Below, one piece after another: positions 57,424-64,000 of a stretch of 64,000 bases of DNA (positions are counted from its first letter, which is position 1; each line of letters opens with the position of its first letter). The notes under the pieces were generated by a model, which was not told where the DNA came from, did not search any database, and saw nothing but the letters and a program-made list of their open reading frames with translations. Where the stretch lies: the NCBI GenBank assembly GCA_954871525.1, contig OX940866.1:36902521-36966520 (forward strand), in the 5' to 3' direction. A program made the translations under genes and the position numbers. This stretch comes from Parietaria judaica. Its lineage: Eukaryota; Streptophyta; Magnoliopsida; Rosales; Urticaceae.

Positions 57424-60400
57424 TTAAGATTGTAATTGTTGTTTGCAGAGAGGACAAGAAGAGATGATTCTGAGCCAGTGATCGACGCATCTGAGGTGGA
57501 ACCTGTGCTCACATCCCAGTTCTCTCACTTCCTCCTTCTCCTTGTACGGAACCAAGCATATACAGCAACATTCCTATCACAACACAACAATCAATACCAA
57601 CCCAACAATATCATATATAAAACCACCACTAGTACGTACCTCTTCCCCTGCTTCTTTCTCACTTCCCACTTTCCATTCCACGTCGTACTTCCAGCTCCTC
57701 AGCCGCAGAATCTGCTCCTCGCTGGCCCCTCGCTGAGCGGAGCCCTCGTTCATGTTGTACCCCAGGAGCGTGCTCACGAGCGGGACACAGCAGCACAACA
57801 GAAGAAAGAGGAGGAACGGGAAAGAGTAGGCCACCGCATTCCACGCCAGCAGGGCGATGGAGAGCACGTGCAGCCTCGGGGCACGGTGGAACGAGCTGAA
57901 GCGCGAGTCGAACACCCACACGTTGCCCATCACGAACCATATCGCGAAGAACAGGTCCAGCGAGGCCCGGCACTTGCTCGTCAACCGCGTGATCCTGCAA
58001 AACCATGTTACTTGTGTCACAAGCTACGTTACTCACTGAAATCGCACATTTGACGATACTTTGGTGACATGTTGGTTGACTAACCCACATAAAATCTTTT
58101 CATGAATTGAATTTTATCTTTTAATACATTTATCTAGAGCTGAAACTCGCGACACGACTGTTCATCTCGTGATTCGTCGCGACGCGAGCTCGGGAATCGC
58201 GACTCGTCGCGAATGGGAGGCAGAACTCGCGATTCGTCGCGACGTTGGGCTGTGGTCGCGATCGTGTGATCGTGATCTGCGTGAAGGCCATCAACGGCCC
58301 ACAACGTGCCATGTCAGCGATCCGCGTGATGTGTTTCTTTGTGGCGTAAATAACCCAATTTTTACCCGAAATTTATTACCCAACCACAATTATTACCCAC
58401 TTTACTCGAATTTCAACCCTAAAATTTCAAATTTCAAAATTTTTTCACCCACTATCTCCTCACAATTATTCACCCACTTCACCCACCATAATAATTATTC
58501 AACCACCCCACTCTCTCCTCAAACCCTATAAATACCACCTCTTTCTCCCTCATTTCCTCACCAACAATCTTCCATCTCTCTCTCAAATTCTCTCAATTCT
58601 CTAAGTTTTTTCCCTCTAAAGCTCTCAAGTTCTCAAGTTCCATTATGTCTCGAAGAAGCGGCGGTAGTTCCGGGGGTCGAAGGACGGCTAGGAATTTGCA
58701 ACCCCAATTTAAAATCGGGGATCAATCGCAACCTACGCCCGACGGCTACATTCCCGTTATGCTACCCCAAGAAATATTTCCCTCCCCACCAAATCCAAAT
58801 TATCCCGATGATACTCAAAGGTCTCTAAGACCTAGTCACGACGCCAATCCGACGCGTGTGCCCCGAGCATTGGTCGACGCGGTAGCTCAATATAGGGGGG
58901 GAAATAACGATCCTTTTTTCAATCTCATGTTTCAACAACACGACCAAGACGCCGACGACGACGAAACTCAACGTCCCGATGATGCCGAGGACGACTTTCA
59001 AACGCCGCCCTCGGTCCATGGTTCAAATGTTGGGGTTTACAACCGCGGTTCTCCTCTACCTTCCAATCAAGATAGCGGTGAAGCCTCCGTTGCCCGTCCT
59101 CGACGTGTTCGACGTCCTTCAACCGGGTAATAACCTGTAGCCATTTCTCTATGTATAGCTATTAGTCATTTTTCTATTTTATTAATTAATAATATTTAAT
59201 AATTAATAAGTTAGTACTTAGTAATAAATAATAATTAATAATCAATAACGAATTTCTTGAAAGTCTTAGTATGCTCTGTGGTTTAACTCCTTATTCCCCG
59301 AGTGATGCAAAGTAACCGCCAATGATGTGCTCTTTCCTCTCTTGGTTTTATGTCCCTAAGGAGGGTTTTACGAGAGAGGTTTTAGTGAGGCATCTTGTAA
59401 TATTTACACTGAATATTTACAGCTTTCTTCCACCTTATTGTAATATTCACAATGAATAATACAACTTTTTTTTTAAATATCTCGTCTTATCATATTTATT
59501 TATATGTTAATTAAATTTGTTAAAATTATTAATATGTTACAAACTAATATTTATTAACATATGTTACAAATTAAAAATTAACAATAAAAATCACGATTAT
59601 TAATATGTTACAAAATAATATATTATAACATACTTAAATATTAATTTTGAAAAAATTAAATTATAGATAATAATTTTAAATAATTAACATACTTAAAGAA
59701 TATTTTGAAATAATTAATAAAGTTTGGTAATTAAATTCGGGTAAAAAGTACTAAAAATAAACATTTCAAAAAAACAAGTACATATGCCGCAAACATCGCC
59801 TAACGACTCGCGACAAATCGCGAGCCATCGCGACTGCACGAGTCGCGACGGGAACAGTCGCGATCTTTGGCGATTTGATCGCGACCCGTCGCGACGTCGC
59901 CACTTTCACCTCTACTTGTGTAATGAACTTAGACCAGTCAAGAAGAAGCAGAAAAATCCCTAAAAAAAAAAAAAGAAGAAGCAAAAAAAAAAAAAAAGAG
60001 TCAACGAACTTTGACTACATATTATTCAAGAAATGTGATAAAGTACCCTCTTTTTGTTTGTATTCCACTATAAAAATATTCTTTGCTCTGACCCGAGTCA
60101 ACAATTAAACACGAACCAACAAGAATTCACCGAAAAATAATTTTCCAAATATTATTTTTGATCATTTATGGATCCGAACCGCGAACGTTCCTTCGAGACC
60201 ACAACTCAAGCTCTTAAAAAAAGACGTAAGAGATAATATGTCAGTGTAATCTCCTTTTATAGAATTAGGAATCGGTAATCTCTATTTATTATTAACTACC
60301 GAAAATGCCCTTAATAACTCAAAAACATAAATAATGATTGCAATGTAGATTACCTTGATTCTTCAATGCCTCTCTGATGCTCCGTCTCTGAAACGCTGAA

Positions 60401-60820
60401 ACCGTTCGGTAATTGAGCTAAACGAAGATTCTGAAAACGCCCGTAGAGAAGCAATACACTGAGGAAACAGGCGATATCGTAGCCGACGAGCCACATCCTC
60501 ATAGGCCAAACCGGCCTCTCCTTCTTCGAAATAGCTACAGTGATCGTCGTGACGCTTATCTGAACGAGCAGCGCCACGAGCTCCGAAGCCATCCAAGCTT
60601 CCGAATCAAACGGGTTCGACCCGAGATCGGAGCTCGAACTGTTTTGGTAGTGAAAAACTCTCCTCAGGAAGGTGAACCACCGTGATCTCGAAACCCTCAT
60701 CGCCAGCCTTATCATAAAAGTTGGCGGCGCCCGAGTAGGCCGGCTCTGGCCGCCACTCGCCGGAGCCGGGCTCGACGAAACGCAGATGGAGTTTGGAGGA
60801 AACAAGCACCGCGTATTCAT
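57424..60820 (-). CDS. Membrane-anchored RING-H2 E3 ubiquitin ligase
   Basis: Three exons, 60820-60354, 57994-57640 and 57573-57424, give 323 residues. Several hydrophobic segments (about 100-120, 130-146, 170-184 and the LLAWNAVAYSFPFLLFLLLC stretch near 210) form a multi-pass membrane part. The C-terminus holds a C3H2C3 RING: C277, C280, C295, H297, H300, C303, C314, C317, within CICLVPY, GCEHRFHLRC and CPLC. The architecture matches the Arabidopsis At4g11680/At1g63170-like ligases. It should transfer ubiquitin to membrane-associated targets; the targets are unknown. Start at 60820 is the first ATG of a long open exon; an in-frame M near residue 77 is an alternative. Intron 1 (57995-60353) contains a whole hAT derivative. 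Confidence 0.88.
58135..59914 (+). mobile_element. hAT transposon, internal deletion derivative B (keeps N-terminal part)
   Basis: The inverted ends TAGAGCTGAAACTCGCGAC and, on the other strand, TAGAGGTGAAAGTGGCGAC agree at 16 of 19 bases. Dense TCGCGA palindromes lie in both subterminal regions (58150-58265 and 59805-59900). It keeps the promoter/leader (58335-58644), an N-terminal coding exon, then jumps to the last transposase codons (ccccgagtga, about 59298) and the 3' UTR. Leader and 3' UTR match derivative A (43639-45040) in reverse. No 8-bp target duplication is evident (catttatc and cttgtgta). It sits in intron 1 of the E3 ligase gene, antisense to it. Confidence 0.85.
58645..59130 (+). 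pseudogene. hAT transposase N-terminal fragment
   Basis: 161 codons starting MSRRSGGSSGGRRTARNLQP. The product is disordered and rich in Asp, Pro and Arg, as in the region before the BED zinc finger of such transposases. The frame ends PRRVRRPSTG stop. The stop overlaps a donor-like sequence (ccgggtaataacc), so the exon may originally have been spliced there. No BED finger, catalytic core or dimerisation domain is present. Assignment rests on the shared leader and 3' UTR with derivative A. Confidence 0.7.
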
Positions 60821-61972
60821 AGTTTAATTTCTATTGAATCGAATCGTAGTTAGGAAATACTTGAGAAAAATCAAAACAAAATAAAAATAAGTGTGAGAGT
60901 TTATATAATATGTGTGTGTAAGTAAGAGGGAATTGGTGTGAAGAAGGGGTGAGAGATGGTGACCAAGAATCAGCTTTTGCTTTGATTCCAAGTGAAGTGA
61001 ATCACAGAGAGAGTTTGGAGGGAAGAAGCCAACACTTTGCCTAACTTCACTTCTCTCTCTTTTTCTTTATCAACCAACCAAAGCTGTAATAAGCTTAGAG
61101 AGAGAGAGAGAGAGAGAGAGCAGCTTATCTATCTATCTAGTATCTTAATATCCTTTATTGAAGCAAAGCAAGATTATCACTTTCATTCAATATGGACAAG
61201 GTAACATATTTTTGGATATGTGATACATAACATATATAAATGGAATGTTACTTATATGATGTAGATTTTATTTTAATTATTTATTTGAAATATGGCGGGT
61301 ATTCTATGATGGGGAGGAGGGCTTTATGGGGTGAGAGGTCCTTGGTTGGCCACCTAATTCAACCATCTCATATATTGCATGATTTAACTAATAAACCCTA
61401 AACACACTTTCATTTTTCATCTTTAGTAATAATATATTCCATTTCTTAGAGCCAATCTCTAATTCACCAATCAATTATCAAAAACGTCACATGACTTTAT
61501 ATATTTAGTTTTTATTGGATGATATAATAATAATAATAATAATAATCTTGACCATGCATTATTCAAGTTGTGATGCCTTAATGGGTCCTTTCACCACCAT
61601 TGTAGAAGAGCCACGTTTGTAATCTTATCTTTCACAACTATTCGAATTAGCTATAAGGTTTTTTTTTTCTCCTCATTCCAATGTAATATATTCAAGTAAA
61701 AAAATGAATAACCGATTAGCGGTGAATCTAACAAAGAAATTGACGCTCAAAACAAAGCAAGAAACATAGAAACCGAAGTAAAAATAAAATTCTGTCTCCA
61801 AACAATTGGAAATTTCAAGAATTAGAAAGGGATAAGAGTCGTCTTTGGTTTTATGAATCTACTAAAGAAAAGAGTGACAAAGAAGGCTTTGGTTTCATTA
61901 TAACCAACACCAAAATCACATATGGATTGAACCTATTTGTTTGGAGGCAAGTCCCATATAATTTAATATTGT
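60821..61972. other. Upstream region of the E3 ligase gene
   Basis: A (GA)n tract of about 22 bases lies at 61098-61120 within a purine-rich stretch (60940-61120) that probably belongs to the leader/promoter. An (ATA)n run is at about 61522-61546. No gene is visible. Confidence 0.5.
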
Positions 61973-62385
61973 CACTACTACAAATATGAGATTATACTAC
62001 GGAGATTCGACTACGGAAGAAAAAATCCGTCGTCGAAATGTAAAAACATACACTTTTGACGACGGAAATTTTTATATGTCGTAGAAAATAATGATTCGCC
62101 GCGGCTAGTAATAGTTCGCCGCGGCTAATTGTATTCCGACGACACATAAATTTATGTCGTCGACTCATGTGTACTATTAAGCCTTTTATGCCGCGGCTAG
62201 AACGAATATGCCGCGGCGAATTGTGATCCGACGACACAAATCTATCCGTCTTCGGAACAGCAAACTACAACGACACTAAAATGTGTCGTCGGAATAATTA
62301 GCCGCGGCGATTATAAGTTCGCCGCGGCGAAGTATCGGGTTTTAAGAGATTCGCATTTCCTCACGAACCCTAGCCGTCTGCATCC

Positions 62386-62416
<31 letters not shown>

Positions 62417-62594
62417 TCTCTCGCTCTCGCCTCCGCCTGACCATTCTCGAACCCTAGCCGCCGTAGTTTGCCGTCGCACGCCGTCTCTCCTCTCGCCGTA
62501 CTTTGCCGTCGCTTGCCGTCTCCCGCCGTGTTTTGCCGTCGGTCGCCGTCGCCCAAAGCATTAAGGTATGATTTTTTTCATCGATTTAATTGTG

Positions 62595-62965
62595 GAATTT
62601 AAAGTTTTGAGTTTGTGATTGATTTAGGAATTAGATTAATTTCTAAGGTTTTGATTTTGTGATTGATTTAGGAATTTAGTTCGAAAATTATATTTGAATT
62701 GTGATTAGTTTAGGGTTTGATATTGTGATTTTATTTAGGTTTTGGAATTGTGAATTGATTTTGTATTGAATTAGGATTTGGAATTTAAAGTTTTGAGTTT
62801 GTGATTGATTTAGGAATTAGATTTCTAGGGTTTTGATTTTGTGATTGATTTAGGAATTTAGTTCGAAAATTATATTTGAATTGTGATTAGTTTAGGGTTT
62901 GATATTGTGATTTGATTTAGGTTTTGGAATTGTGAATTGGAATTGTGAATTGGGGTTTCGAAAAT
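62595..62965 (+). repeat. 186-bp tandem duplication in the leader intron of the CACTA gene
   Basis: The unit beginning gaatttaaagttttgagttt recurs at a distance of 186 bases (62595 and 62781) with small indels. It lies just upstream of the acceptor ttttttcag (63025-63033), in sequence rich in gattgatttagg words. Confidence 0.85.
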
Positions 62966-63039
62966 TGTGATTAATTTAGGTTTTGATTGGAATTGGAATT
63001 GTGAATATATGCTTCTTCTATTTATTTTTTTCAGATACA

Positions 63040-64000
63040 ATGGCCCCGAAAATGAGACGGAAAGTAACGGCGAAACGGGGCAAGCAATGGCATGGCCCGG
63101 AAGACGAGGTCAAAGAAACGGTCCAAGAAACGGTCCCAGAGCCTCCACCGCCGCCGCCGCCGGAGAATGCTTTTAAGACGACTGCGGCAGAGACCCGCTA
63201 CAAGCAGATATGCACGCGGAAACTGTGCTCCGAGCGTGGGTTCACAGAATTGCCGCTCGTATCAAATGCGGTGAATGACCTCGTCAACGCCAACTATCAA
63301 CGAAGGGGTTGGCGGGAGTTCATAATCGAGCCTGTGAACGTGGCGTATCACAGCATTGTCCTCGAGTTCTACGCGGCCCTTCCCGACACAATCAAGGATG
63401 GGTTCGTCTGGGTTCGAAATGTGCGCGTCCCTGTCACTTCGGAGACCATAAATGCGTACTTTGGCACTCCGAATCTGACCGTAGAGGAGGATCAACACAA
63501 TCATTACCCAGGTCCGGGGATGGAATTGGACAAGGCCTTTTACGACGACATGGAGGCGGTCATTGCGCAACCCGGTGTGCAATGGCATTCAAGAGCTGGG
63601 GAGTCTCGCCTTGAAAAGAGTCAGTTGTCTGTGATCGGGAAAATTTGGATGTACTTTGTCGGTTACCATCTTTACCCGCATCTTCACTTCACGGAGCTTC
63701 AGTTCGATTTTCTGAAGCTTATCTACGCCTGCGCAAAAGGGTTGAACATCGATGTCGGTCGAGAGATTCTCCACCGCATGAACAAGGTCATCTACACCAC
63801 TGGGAAGAGCGCATTGGGATTCCCGTTCCTCATTTCCGGTCTTTGCATTAATGCCGGGGTATGTTTTATGCCGGTATTTGATTAATTTGTATGTTGTTAT
63901 ATTTTTTTATACTAACTTTGAATATTGAATTTGATTGTTTAGGTCGAGATTAAACCTCTGGATCTCCAGTTTGCCAAAGGTGGTGACTTCGACGACGCTT
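63040..64000 (+). CDS. Plant transposon protein (PF20167-like), partial at window end
   Basis: The first coding exon is 63040-63858. The ATG stands directly after an acceptor at 63033, giving MAPKMRRKVTAKRGKQ. A second exon begins at 63943 after tgtttag and continues past 64000 in phase (VEIKPLDLQFAKGGDFDDA). A basic N-terminus and a Pro run (7-8 prolines near residue 35) precede RRGWREFIIEPVNVAYHSIV, LEFYAALPDTIKDGFVWVRN and VRVPVTSETINAYFGTPNL. This is the putative plant transposon protein domain common in repeat-borne plant genes. It is not the CACTA transposase itself. The function is unknown. No stops in the visible part. Confidence 0.7.

Larger units (their letters stand above)
61973..64000 (+). 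mobile_element. CACTA (En/Spm) transposon, left part, runs off the window
   Basis: It starts CACTACTACAAATA, a CACTA-type terminus. The next 370 bases contain many copies of gccgcggc and ccgacgacac words in both orientations, the usual subterminal transposase-binding arrays. A leader with CT repeat (about 62383-62417) and ccgtcgc repeats follows, then an intron-like region and a coding exon. The right end and target duplication lie outside the window, so completeness is unknown. Confidence 0.78.

Noticed and set aside
57436..58053. 205-codon + strand open frame
   Set aside because: It lies antisense across exons 2 and 3 of the RING E3 ligase, whose RING cysteines and splice sites are clear.
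1..64000. tRNA, rRNA or snRNA genes
   Set aside because: No tRNA B-box with a matching A-box, no rRNA segment and no plant upstream sequence element for snRNAs was found by eye. A covariance-model search would be decisive.

Overview
This is nuclear DNA from a flowering plant, most likely a eudicot. The genes are split by GT-AG introns, AT-rich intergenic DNA is littered with LTR-retrotransposon and DNA-transposon remains, and the genes belong to angiosperm families (AGCVIII kinase with a DFD motif, OPT transporter, two-RRM glycine-rich protein, SEC14-like protein, 342-residue farnesyl diphosphate synthase). Species cannot be fixed from the sequence. There is no operon, CRISPR array or bacterial-type system, and I see no tRNA or rRNA gene.

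Layout. 0.8-3.0 kb: a Suc/Fer-like thioredoxin-fold ferredoxin gene (+), convergent with an RraA-like gene (-, 3.4-3.9 kb) whose leader carries a long GTAT microsatellite. 5.6-7.9 kb: an 11-exon SEC14/CRAL-TRIO gene (-). 7.9-13.8 kb: gene-poor AT-rich DNA. 13.8-15.5 kb: a D6PK-type kinase (-). 16.5-25.2 kb: fold-back MITEs, a dead MED32 copy, a solo LTR and a hAT MITE. 25.3-27.0 kb: an RBGD-type hnRNP gene (-). 27.5-42.0 kb: a retrotransposon block with solo LTRs (one holding a nested 1.9 kb LTR), a second hAT MITE, and a Tekay-like Ty3/gypsy element without recognisable gag whose outer end is duplicated. 43.6-45.0 kb: a deleted hAT transposon, followed by an orphan GIP1-like first exon. 46.3-50.4 kb: a complete OPT oligopeptide transporter (+). 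51.0-51.3 kb: a small serine-rich protein gene (-). 52.0-52.9 kb: a complete TRIM retrotransposon. 53.4-55.8 kb: farnesyl diphosphate synthase, 12 exons (-). 57.4-60.8 kb: a membrane RING-H2 E3 ligase (-) with a second, complementary deletion derivative of the same hAT family in intron 1. 62.0 kb to the end: the left part of a CACTA element carrying a plant transposon-protein gene that runs off the window.

The host genes are unrelated single genes with their own promoters; I see no pathway cluster. Exon chains were assembled by eye from GT-AG sites and reading phase. For the nine complete host genes the exon lengths sum to whole codons and the joined products look full length (428, 163, 336, 545, 351, 758, 106, 342 and 323 residues). 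The most unusual structures are the two complementary hAT derivatives, the exon-like repeats in FPS intron 5, the rearranged gypsy element, the TRIM and the MED32 pseudogene.
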